Origin: Sulfuricaulis sp.
GTDB lineage: Bacteria > Pseudomonadota > Gammaproteobacteria > Acidiferrobacterales > Sulfurifustaceae
Direction of reading: 5' to 3'
DNA: 50,930 nucleotides
Assembly: GCA_030650525.1 (NCBI GenBank)
Contig: JAUSDQ010000043.1
Span: 1 to 50,930 of the forward strand
Shown piece by piece: positions 42,937-50,587 of the stretch. Position 1 is the stretch's first letter; each line of letters starts with the position of its first letter. A program made the translations under genes and the position numbers. The notes under the pieces are model-generated. The model did not search any database. It was not told the origin of the DNA and worked only from the letters and a program-made list of their open reading frames with translations.

Positions 42937-43734
42937 ATGAGTTCAAACGGAACGGGGTTAACGGACAAGGTTGCGCTGATCACAGGTGCCGCGTCGGGCA
43001 TCGGCAAGGGGATCGCGGAGAAACTCGCCGCCGCGGGCGTGAAACTGGTGGTGACGGACATAGACAAGGCGGGATTGCAGAAGCTCAGCAACGCCTACGG
43101 AGACCGCTGCGTGCTCTGCCACGTCGATGTCACCGTCGAAGCTGATCTGGAGCGTGCCACAGCGATGGCGGTCGAGCATTTCGGGCGCCTGGATATCGCG
43201 GTCAACGCTGCCGGCGTCGGGGGCTTCGCCCGCATCGTCGACCAGACCGAGGCCCAATGGGACCACATCGTCGATATCAGCATGAAGGGCACCTTTTTGT
43301 CGATGAAGCACGAAGGTCGCCAGATGAAGGCGTGTGGAAACGGAGGCGTCATCATCAATATCGCTTCGCTGAACGCGCAGCAGCCGGCTGCGGGCATGTC
43401 GGCCTACGCCGCCGCCAAAGCCGGCGTCGAGATGCTGACCAGGATAGGCGGCATGGAAATGGCTCGCCATCATGTGCGTGTCTGCGCCATCAGCCCTGGC
43501 TTGATCGCAACGCCAGCCACGCAGGATGTCTTCGCGACGCCAGCGCTGTACGGCGGGTACATGGACAACATTCTCCTGGGACGCAGCGGAACCGTGGACG
43601 ATATTGCCAACGCGGCCCTGTTCCTGGTGTCCGACGCGGCGAGCTGGATCACCGGAACCACGATGCTGGTCGATGGCGGCGCGGCGAACAACCGCTATCC
43701 AGACTTCACGAAATTGCCCAGAACCCAGCAGTGA
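42937..43734 (+). CDS. SDR-family oxidoreductase
   Basis: A short-chain dehydrogenase of 265 aa after GGAGAAAGCATTC. It has TGAASGIG, an aspartate in VVTDID (NAD preference), AVNAAGVGGFAR in place of NNAG, INIASLNAQQ and the YxxxK pair in SAYAAAKAG, and ends with VDGGAANNRYPDF. A 155-base gap separates it from the thioesterase, so it may have its own promoter; a perfect 14-base palindrome, CCGGGCGCGCCCGG, lies at 42806-42819 in that gap. Last gene of the long + strand run. Confidence 0.87.
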   Translation: MSSNGTGLTDKVALITGAASGIGKGIAEKLAAAGVKLVVTDIDKAGLQKLSNAYGDRCVLCHVDVTVEADLERATAMAVEHFGRLDIAVNAAGVGGFARIVDQTEAQWDHIVDISMKGTFLSMKHEGRQMKACGNGGVIINIASLNAQQPAAGMSAYAAAKAGVEMLTRIGGMEMARHHVRVCAISPGLIATPATQDVFATPALYGGYMDNILLGRSGTVDDIANAALFLVSDAASWITGTTMLVDGGAANNRYPDFTKLPRTQQ

Positions 43735-43763
43735 ACCCGCCGCCTTCGATTGAATAGAGTCTT

Positions 43764-43794
43764 CACGCGACGATGCAAAAAATTGCGTCGCGTG
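43764..43794. terminator. Strong hairpin between convergent genes, probable bidirectional terminator
   Basis: CACGCGAC pairs perfectly with GTCGCGTG, with an inner GCAA/TTGC stem and an A-rich loop. It lies between the + strand SDR stop (43734) and the - strand molybdopterin oxidoreductase stop (43849). The U-run is missing after the stem, so termination may be partial. Confidence 0.55.
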
Positions 43795-43848
43795 ATCTCC
43801 GCCAAGACACTTGGCCTTTGCGTTCCCGAGATCGAGCACCCGCTTCGA

Positions 43849-46014
43849 CTACAGCCGCCGCAGCCGAACCCCAATCCCGGTCATCCAGGCCATGGCGCTG
43901 ATGGACTCCACCCTGGAGTCGCTGATGAGTTGGTTGATCGCCGTCTCTGCCTCGGCTTCGTCGCCCGGTAGCCCGCCCCAGCAGTGGCTCACGGCGACCA
44001 CACCGGGCTTTTGCCGTTCGTCCGGGGCCGCGTGGGCGACGACTCGTCCATGCTCGTTGGCAATCTCCAGCCTGTCCCCGGCTGCGAGTCCCAGTGCCGC
44101 CATGTCGTCGGGGTGCAGCCAGGCCGGATTGGAGGGATTGCGCTTGCGTATGGAGTCGAGTTCCCGCAGGGTGCTGTTCATCACATCGCGCATTCTCCTC
44201 ACCGCCAGCCGGTAGCCATAGCCTGGCGGATCGCAATACCCCAGGCAGGCGGTCAATTCCGACGCCACATCGTCCGGCATGACCGCGAACCTTGCCGATG
44301 CTTCAGGCCGGGCCGGCTCGACCACCGCCGAGGCAATGTCAAACACCTTGCCGCTCGGATATTTCCTGATTTCCGTGAGGGGCACCTTGGCCTTCTTGGT
44401 CAGCAGTGCGAGCAGTTGTTCAGCTGTCGGCGGCGTGACCATGTCGAGTTCGGCTCCGGCAAGGGTAAGCGTCTTTCCCAAGCGCCTTGCCAGCTCCCAC
44501 AGGGCGCGCCATTCGTCCACCACCTCCGAACCCGCAGGAGGCGCCACCACCGCATCCGTGTACTGCGAAAAAGGCTTTGGCAGATAGCCCGGGTAGCTGA
44601 GGGCAGGCAGTATGTCGGGGCGCTCATACTGCAGCGTTGGCGGCAGGATGTAGTGCGCCAGGCGAGCCGTTTCGCTCATGACCGGATCGAAGGACAGCAG
44701 CAGGTCCAGCGAGGAAAGGGCTTGTACCGCCTTGGCTTGGTCTGGCAGGGCCACCGCCGGATTGCCGCCAGGGACGATGAGCGCGCGAATCTGTCCTTGG
44801 CCCGGTACAAGAATCTCATCGGACAGGGTGCCGGTCAGCTTTTCCCCGAACAGCCGGCCCCATCCCTTCACGCGGCTATGCGGACCTTGTTCCCAGGTGC
44901 GCTGTGGTGGTGCCACCTCGGCGCGAAAGGTTTTATGCGGAATCAGTATGCCGGGATTGTCGATCTGCTCGCCCGCGCGCAGGAAGCGTCCGCAAACCAC
45001 GCCCAAGGTCTGGTAAAGATGCTCCGCCAGATTCGAATAAGGCCCCATGTTGGCGCCGGTGCCGGTTGACAGGCTGCCGCGTCGGGATTGCCTGGCGAAG
45101 AGTTCGGCGGCGGCAAGCAGATCTTCTGCCTTGATTCCGGCGCGCTGGGCCACATACTCCGGCGTGAAGGCCAGCACCGCGGCCCTCAGGGCATCCAGGC
45201 CCTGCACGTAACGGTCGCAAAATTCCCGGTCTTCCCAGCCCATGCCAAGAACGATGTGCAACAGGCCGGCAGCCACGGCCGCATCCTCGCCCGGCCGGAT
45301 CTGGAGATGGATATCGGCGTAATGGGTAAGCTCCGAGCGGCGCGGGTCGATGACGATGACCTTCATGCCCCGCTCCCTGGCTTGGCGCATCCGGTTGACC
45401 GGATGGTTCGCGTAGAACCCGCCGCCGCCCTGGTGCGACACCAGGGGGTTGTGGCCGGCAAAGAGCCAGACATCTGATTGCGAAATGGAACGCTTGCCGG
45501 CGCGCCAGTAGCCCAGGCGCGCCGCGGCCACCCACTTTGCCGGCTGATCGATGGTCACGGTCGAGAACAGGGAATCCGAACCGATGGCCTTCAGCCAGGC
45601 ATCCACGAAGGCATAGGAGATCGCGTTGACGTAATTCGGCGTACCCCGGTAGATGGCCACCGCCTGCGCTCCATGCGCGGCGATGACGATCTGAAGTTTC
45701 TCGGCAATCTCATCAAGGGCCTGGCGCAGGGGAATACGCTCGAAGCTACCGTCCGGGCGACGCTTCAAGGGATGCAGCAGCCGGGCCGGGCCGTTGTGCG
45801 TCTCCACCGCCCGCAAGCCCTTGAAGCAGGCATAACCTTCTGTCAGCGGATGCTCCTTGTCCCCTTTGATCTGGGCCAGCCGACCTTGCTCGTCGATGCC
45901 CAGGCGCACGCCGCAAAACCCGCCGCACGTGCGGCAAAAAGACACACCTTCGCGTTGGACCATGACATCTCCAGCGTCCATGATGATCGTCTTCTTGCCC
46001 GTCAATCGCTTCAT
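43849..46014 (-). CDS. Molybdopterin oxidoreductase (DMSO reductase superfamily)
   Basis: A molybdenum/tungsten bis-MGD enzyme of 721 aa from the ATG at 46014 (GAGGATAAGACC). An N-terminal [4Fe-4S] site is formed by C27, C30, C34 and C63 (FCRTCGGFC ... YACFKG). The cofactor domains follow: LFAGHNPLVSHQGG, VIDPRRSEL, STGTGANMG, and the C-terminal MopC-like cap (PSNPAWLHPDDMAALGL). There is no Tat signal, so it is cytoplasmic. Where the protein ligand to the metal would lie, I read tryptophan (W161, PAKWVA). The first 17 residues copy the start of an SDR, so an internal ATG at 45963 (GGAGATGTC) may be the ancestral start. Substrate unknown; its partner may be the adjacent MDR reductase. Confidence 0.88.
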   Translation of the reverse strand: MKRLTGKKTIIMDAGDVMVQREGVSFCRTCGGFCGVRLGIDEQGRLAQIKGDKEHPLTEGYACFKGLRAVETHNGPARLLHPLKRRPDGSFERIPLRQALDEIAEKLQIVIAAHGAQAVAIYRGTPNYVNAISYAFVDAWLKAIGSDSLFSTVTIDQPAKWVAAARLGYWRAGKRSISQSDVWLFAGHNPLVSHQGGGGFYANHPVNRMRQARERGMKVIVIDPRRSELTHYADIHLQIRPGEDAAVAAGLLHIVLGMGWEDREFCDRYVQGLDALRAAVLAFTPEYVAQRAGIKAEDLLAAAELFARQSRRGSLSTGTGANMGPYSNLAEHLYQTLGVVCGRFLRAGEQIDNPGILIPHKTFRAEVAPPQRTWEQGPHSRVKGWGRLFGEKLTGTLSDEILVPGQGQIRALIVPGGNPAVALPDQAKAVQALSSLDLLLSFDPVMSETARLAHYILPPTLQYERPDILPALSYPGYLPKPFSQYTDAVVAPPAGSEVVDEWRALWELARRLGKTLTLAGAELDMVTPPTAEQLLALLTKKAKVPLTEIRKYPSGKVFDIASAVVEPARPEASARFAVMPDDVASELTACLGYCDPPGYGYRLAVRRMRDVMNSTLRELDSIRKRNPSNPAWLHPDDMAALGLAAGDRLEIANEHGRVVAHAAPDERQKPGVVAVSHCWGGLPGDEAEAETAINQLISDSRVESISAMAWMTGIGVRLRRL

Positions 46015-46218
46015 GGTCTTATCCTCAGTCGTTGAATGGATGAATCCCGTCGCCGCTGCAAGTGGCTGTTCAAGCGCTTCGCGCAGGGTCATCTCAACGG
46101 ACGATTTCCGGCCAACCGCCGGAGCTGGGTTGAGCTGTCGCGTCGAACATCCAACTCGACCGATCGCAGTTCGCCCTGGCGCTCAAACAGTCAGCTAGAT
46201 GCTGAGGCAGATCTTGCC
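45994..46218 (-). repeat. Dispersed duplication B: MDR 3' end, intergenic region, SDR-type start
   Basis: Second copy of the junction at 21708-21955. Here the MDR tail (GKICLSI) belongs to the complete gene 46195-47223, the 181-base intergenic part is retained with conserved element B (46086-46105), and the SDR-type start MKRLTGKKTI is joined to a molybdopterin oxidoreductase. The copies differ by scattered substitutions and small indels. Confidence 0.75.
46086..46105 (-). promoter_or_regulatory. Conserved upstream element, copy B
   Basis: The complement reads ATCGTCCGTTGAGATGACCC, 72-91 bases upstream of the ATG at 46014. It differs from copy A at a single base. The two lie in the same duplicated block, so their match is not independent evidence of function; copies C and D are. 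Confidence 0.42.
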
Positions 46219-47223
46219 GAAGTGTCGTCCCGATTCCTGGTAACGGAAGGCGGCGGCGATGTCATCGAGCGGGAAACTGCGATCAATCACCGGACGCAGG
46301 TCGCGCGCTTCGATGGCCCGCACCATGTCAAGCTGCTGGGTGCGGCTTCCCACCGTCACCCCCTGCAGGCGGATCTGATGGGCCATCAAACGCACCGTGG
46401 AGACATTGCCCGCCATGCCGGTGAGCACGCCGATGAGCGCGATGTGGCCGCCCATGCGGCAGGCCGTGATCGACTGCGCCAGCGTCTCCGGACCACCCAC
46501 CTCCACCACGTGATCAACGCCCCGGCCACCTGTCCACTCCTTCGCGGCCGATCCCCACTTGGGCTGCGTCTTGTAGTTGATGACGTGATCGGCACCGAGC
46601 TTCTTCAGTCGTTCGAGCTTTTCGTCGGACGAGGAGGTTGCGATCACGCTCGCCCCGGCCGCCTTGGCGAACTGCAGCGCGAAGATCGACACGCCACCCG
46701 TGCCCTGAACCAAGACGACATCGCCCGGCTTGATCGGTCCGTCAGCCACCAGGGCGCGCCAGGCCGTGAGACCGGCGCAAGGCAGGGTCGCGGCCTCCTC
46801 GTGCGAATAGCCGCGCGGCGCGCGGGTGAAGCAGGAGGCCGGCATGCTCACATATTCGCTGGCGAAACCATCAATGTGCTCGCCGTGGACGCGGCTGGCC
46901 TTTTCCGGCGTCAGCTCGCCATCGGCCCAGTCGCGAAAGAAGGTGCCCATGACATGGTCGCCGACCTTGAAGTCAGCCGAGGCAACGGGCTGCCCGTCGC
47001 TTCGCGGCGGTCCGATTTCGACCACCTCCCCCGCGCCGTCGGACATCGGAATGCGGCCAGCGGCCACCGGAAGTTGACCCTTCGCCACAACGTAATCATG
47101 GTAATTGAGCGAACTGGCACGCACCCTCACCAGTATTTCTCCCACCCCCGGAACGGGCCGCTCGGCGGCGCTCACGGTCAATTGGTCCAAGCCTGCCGGT
47201 TGTCCTACTCGAATTGCTTTCAA
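46195..47223 (-). CDS. Zinc-free MDR oxidoreductase
   Basis: A medium-chain reductase of 342 aa from a TTG start (47223) with AGGAG six bases before it. It has VRASSLNYHDYVV near the N-terminus, LPCAGLTAWRAL, the NAD(P)-binding VQGTGGVSIFALQFA and HVVEVGGPETLAQS. It lacks the catalytic-zinc ligands, as in the NAD(P)-dependent quinone-reductase-like and YogA-type groups. It lies next to one molybdopterin oxidoreductase and downstream of the MDR-molybdoenzyme fusion, so MDR and molybdoenzyme modules occur side by side twice. The gene end is duplicated at 21.93 kb. Substrate unknown; an enone or aldehyde is plausible. Confidence 0.88.
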   Translation of the reverse strand: MKAIRVGQPAGLDQLTVSAAERPVPGVGEILVRVRASSLNYHDYVVAKGQLPVAAGRIPMSDGAGEVVEIGPPRSDGQPVASADFKVGDHVMGTFFRDWADGELTPEKASRVHGEHIDGFASEYVSMPASCFTRAPRGYSHEEAATLPCAGLTAWRALVADGPIKPGDVVLVQGTGGVSIFALQFAKAAGASVIATSSSDEKLERLKKLGADHVINYKTQPKWGSAAKEWTGGRGVDHVVEVGGPETLAQSITACRMGGHIALIGVLTGMAGNVSTVRLMAHQIRLQGVTVGSRTQQLDMVRAIEARDLRPVIDRSFPLDDIAAAFRYQESGRHFGKICLSI

Positions 47224-47265
47224 ATCATTCTCCTGGTTGATCGACTATTGAAAATTAACACGCCT

Positions 47266-47322
47266 TCACAAGCCGCACCCGCCACCGGTGACCGCGGCAA
47301 GCTTGCCCGTCAGACTAAAGAC
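47266..47322 (-). pseudogene. SDR N-terminal remnant
   Basis: The complement encodes VFSLTGKLAAVTGGGCGL and then a stop. This is the cofactor-binding start of an SDR and matches the first codons of the SDR at 37889-38653 (MFSLTGKVAVITGGGRGL) in DNA and protein. Nothing of the rest of an SDR follows. The fragment overlaps the last codons of the MDR-molybdoenzyme fusion in another frame and supplies its TAG stop. It marks an old recombination junction. Confidence 0.7.
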
Positions 47323-50300
47323 GGCTGGCCAAGGCCGTGACGGTGACGGGAATGCCATCCAGCAGGGGCGCGCCGGAAACGGCTTCGATGTCCTGCGGAT
47401 TCGCGGAAGCAATGGCGTTGATATTGATGCCTTCGGTTCGGTTGGCGTGGCTCCAGCCCCCCGCATGACCCCAGCCGTGCGGGTAGCAGACCGAGCCGGC
47501 GATGACCGTATCGCTCACTTGCACCGGACAGCGCACGCTGCGTCCGTAGGCCGACACCGTGACCAGCGCTCCCGTGGCCAGACCGCGCGATGCGGCGTCC
47601 GCCGGATGCATCAACAGCGCCGGGCGCTGGGGCTTTGTCAGCGACTCGACATTGTGAAACCAGCTGTTCAGCGAGCGAATGTCGCGGCGACCGAACAAGC
47701 GCAATTGGCCCACTCCCACTGGCACCCCCTGGGCATGCAGACGCTCGAACTCGCCGGCAATGAGTTCGCTCCAGAGATGCAGCTTGCCGTCCTCATGCTG
47801 GACCTGCTCGCGCCAGCGCGAGAAGTCCAGCCGGCCCCCCAACAAGACCCCGTGCGGGTGTTGCGCTTCGAGCTTGTCGAGAGAGTAACCCTCGGGTCGG
47901 GCACCACCGCCATCACCGACCTCCCCCGCCCGCAACAGACTGTCCAGGGCCTCGCGCTGGCTCAGGTCGGCGTTCTCTTGCCACTGGCGCGACGGCAGCA
48001 GGCCCACCGCCACCGGATTGGGCAAACCCAGGCGCTGCGCGAGTTCCCGCAAGACCGACTCCTCGGTCCGCGCCTCGCCCTGGCTCTGCAGCACGCGGTC
48101 GGCGAATTGCAGGGCCGGTCGGGCCATCAGCGGCGCCGAGAACACGGCCATGTCCTCGCGCTCGAAGAAGGTCGTCGCCGGCAGCACATAGTCGGCGTAC
48201 TTGTTGGTTTCGTTGATATACAGATCCATGCTCACGTGCAGATCCAGGGTCTGCAAGGCCGCTTCCAGCTTGTCACCCTCGGGGTAGCTGCGGGCCGGAT
48301 TGCCCGCGACGACGATCAGGGCGCGTATCGGGTGCTCGGACACGTGGCTGATGTCGTCGGCGAGCACGGTGGCGGGCATGGTCCCGGCAATGCTGGGGAA
48401 GCCGCCGCTGCGGCTGCGCGCGCGCGCGTAGGTGGGACGCTTGCGCCGCGGGCTTGCGCCGGCCGGCGCATAGGGATCGAAACCGAAACCCCAGCCGCCG
48501 GGCTGCCCCAGGCGGCCAGCGACGATGTTGAGGGCCTCGACCAGCACATTGGTGAGCGTGCCGAAACTGGCGCGGCAGATGCCGATCCGGCTGTAACAGA
48601 CGGCCCTCGGCGCGGCCAGACGCCTGGCCAGTCCCCGTATCGTCGGCGCGTCGACGCCGCAGAACTGGGCGCATTGCTCGACAGTGAAACTGCCGCACGC
48701 GACGCTGAGGATTTCCAAACCCTTGACGTGCTGGTGCAAGAAGTCCTGGTCGGCGAGTTGTTCGTCAAACAGCACGCGCAACATGCCGATCAGCAGATAG
48801 ACGTCGGTGTTGGGCAGGATGGGCACATGCTCGTAGCGCGCGGCGGTCTTGGTCTTGCGCGGATCAATCACCACCACCCGGCCGCGGGCGGCGATCGCGT
48901 CCATGTCATCTCGGATCCGCGGCGAGGTCAGCAAGGAGCCGTGGGACTCCAGCGGATTGGCGGCGATAACCAGGAGAAAATCGCAGTTGGGCAGATCGGG
49001 GATCGGCAGCACCGGCTGGCCATAGACCGCTTCGGTCGCCACCCAACGCTGCGAGGTATCGGCCGCCGCGGGCGTGTAATACAGGCTGGACCCCAGGGTC
49101 TTAAGCAGTCCGGCCGCGATGTGATTGGTGAACGTGGCGGCCGCCGCCGGGTTGCCCACGTACATGGCGATGGCCTCGCCGCCCTGGGCCTGGCGAATCG
49201 CGCCCAGGCGCTGGGCAATGTCGCCCAGGGCCTCGTCCCAACTCACGCGCTTGAATTCTCCCGGTGCGCCGCTGCGCTTGAGCGGATGGAGCACCCGATC
49301 TGGATCGTGCGTGATGGCCGCCATCCCAGGCCCCTTGGGACACAGGAATCCCCGGGACACCACGTTGTCCTTGTCGGGCATCACCTTGGTGATGCGGCCG
49401 TTCTTGACGGTGGCGACAAGGCCGCAATAGGCGTCGCAGAGACGGCAGTGTGTGATGTGGTCTCCGTCTTCGCCGGGCGCCAGCTTGCGCGCGTTGGTCG
49501 TCGTTTCCTTCTCAAGTGGTGCCACGACGGCGGGCACTGCTTGGTCTGAACAGGTCAATACCACTTTCCCCTGCACCTCGCCGCGCGCGATCGCGGTCAG
49601 CATCCGCGCGGCCTGCGCCAGCGGCGCCGTGCGCGACACCTGCGGATGCAACTTGCCCTGGGCGTACCAGCGCAACAAGTCCTCGAAATTGGCCTGGTGC
49701 AGCTTGGGCTCGTTCCTCTGGAAGCCGCCAGCCAGCACGCCGATGGTGGAAATACCCTTGAGCAGCAGCAGGTTCGCCGGCAGCGCGGGAATGCGTCCGC
49801 TGGCAAAACCCACCACCAGGTGCCGGCCGTTCCAGGCCAGGGTGCGCGCGGCCGCGTCGAAGAAATCGCCACCAACCGGGTCATACACCACGTCCACCCC
49901 GCGGCCACCGGTGAGTTCCATGACGCGCGACTTGAGCGATTCCTCACGGTAGTTGATGGTCTCGCTGGCCCCCGCCTGTCGCGCCCGCTCCAGTTTCTCG
50001 GTACTGCTGGCGGCGGCGATCACCCGCGCGCCCATCAGGGCGCCAAGTTCGACGGCGGTGAGTCCGACGCCACTGCCCGCGGCGAGCACCAGCAAGGTCT
50101 CGCCGGCGACGAGATGGGCCTTCTGGCGCAGTCCATAGAGAGAGGTCGAATAAGCAATGCCGAATCCGGCGGCGGTGACGAAGTCCATGCTCGCCGGCAG
50201 GTGAAACACCTGTCCGCTGACGTTGAGCGCCATGTAGTCGGCGTAGGCGTTCCAACCCTGCATCGCCAACACGCGATCGCCCACGGCAAAACCGGACACG

Positions 50301-50524
50301 CCGGCGCCCACTTCGACGACCACGCCGGCGGCTTCGCTGCCCGGTACAAAAGGCAGGGCTGGCCGGTCCTGGTATTTGCCTTCGATGATCAGGGTGTCGA
50401 GAAAATTCACGCCCGCCGCGGCGACTTTGATCAGGACTTGCCCGGCGCCCGCGACCGGCATCGGAAACTCCTCGTGGCTCAGAGATTCCGGCGGCCCGTA
50501 GGCCTTGCACACCACTGCTTTCAT
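47315..50524 (-). CDS. Fusion protein: quinone-oxidoreductase-type MDR joined to molybdopterin oxidoreductase
   Basis: One open frame of 1069 aa from the ATG at 50524 (GGAGAAGCGAAGC); an ATG five codons upstream lacks a ribosome site. Residues 1-325 are a complete NADPH:quinone oxidoreductase-like MDR (PFVPGSEAAGVV, VLAAGSGVGLTAVELG, YDPVGGDFFD, GKVVLT). A linker of about 30 residues follows. From about 355 comes a complete DMSO-reductase-superfamily enzyme with a [4Fe-4S] site (C360, C363, C367, C395), AANPLESHG, VVIDPRKTKT and the C-terminal cap with GWGHAGGWSHAN. The usual metal-ligand position appears to be W494 (SQRWVAT). The fusion suggests electron or substrate channelling between NAD(P)H chemistry and a Mo/W site. 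Cytoplasmic; no Tat signal. Confidence 0.9.
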   Translation of the reverse strand: MKAVVCKAYGPPESLSHEEFPMPVAGAGQVLIKVAAAGVNFLDTLIIEGKYQDRPALPFVPGSEAAGVVVEVGAGVSGFAVGDRVLAMQGWNAYADYMALNVSGQVFHLPASMDFVTAAGFGIAYSTSLYGLRQKAHLVAGETLLVLAAGSGVGLTAVELGALMGARVIAAASSTEKLERARQAGASETINYREESLKSRVMELTGGRGVDVVYDPVGGDFFDAAARTLAWNGRHLVVGFASGRIPALPANLLLLKGISTIGVLAGGFQRNEPKLHQANFEDLLRWYAQGKLHPQVSRTAPLAQAARMLTAIARGEVQGKVVLTCSDQAVPAVVAPLEKETTTNARKLAPGEDGDHITHCRLCDAYCGLVATVKNGRITKVMPDKDNVVSRGFLCPKGPGMAAITHDPDRVLHPLKRSGAPGEFKRVSWDEALGDIAQRLGAIRQAQGGEAIAMYVGNPAAAATFTNHIAAGLLKTLGSSLYYTPAAADTSQRWVATEAVYGQPVLPIPDLPNCDFLLVIAANPLESHGSLLTSPRIRDDMDAIAARGRVVVIDPRKTKTAARYEHVPILPNTDVYLLIGMLRVLFDEQLADQDFLHQHVKGLEILSVACGSFTVEQCAQFCGVDAPTIRGLARRLAAPRAVCYSRIGICRASFGTLTNVLVEALNIVAGRLGQPGGWGFGFDPYAPAGASPRRKRPTYARARSRSGGFPSIAGTMPATVLADDISHVSEHPIRALIVVAGNPARSYPEGDKLEAALQTLDLHVSMDLYINETNKYADYVLPATTFFEREDMAVFSAPLMARPALQFADRVLQSQGEARTEESVLRELAQRLGLPNPVAVGLLPSRQWQENADLSQREALDSLLRAGEVGDGGGARPEGYSLDKLEAQHPHGVLLGGRLDFSRWREQVQHEDGKLHLWSELIAGEFERLHAQGVPVGVGQLRLFGRRDIRSLNSWFHNVESLTKPQRPALLMHPADAASRGLATGALVTVSAYGRSVRCPVQVSDTVIAGSVCYPHGWGHAGGWSHANRTEGININAIASANPQDIEAVSGAPLLDGIPVTVTALASRL

Positions 50525-50587
50525 GCTTCGCTTCTCCATGGTTATCTAGAAATTTCGGCCTCTTGAGCGCATCGTGGCGTTCATGGC

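Noticed and set aside
46052-46092. Small leader peptide conserved between the two duplicated intergenic regions
   Set aside because: Both copies can be read from ATGACC, but the differences mostly change amino acids, so coding selection is not supported.
47288-49549. 753-aa plus-strand frame opposite the fusion gene
   Set aside because: Antisense shadow; composition dominated by G, R, A, Q and H with no motif.
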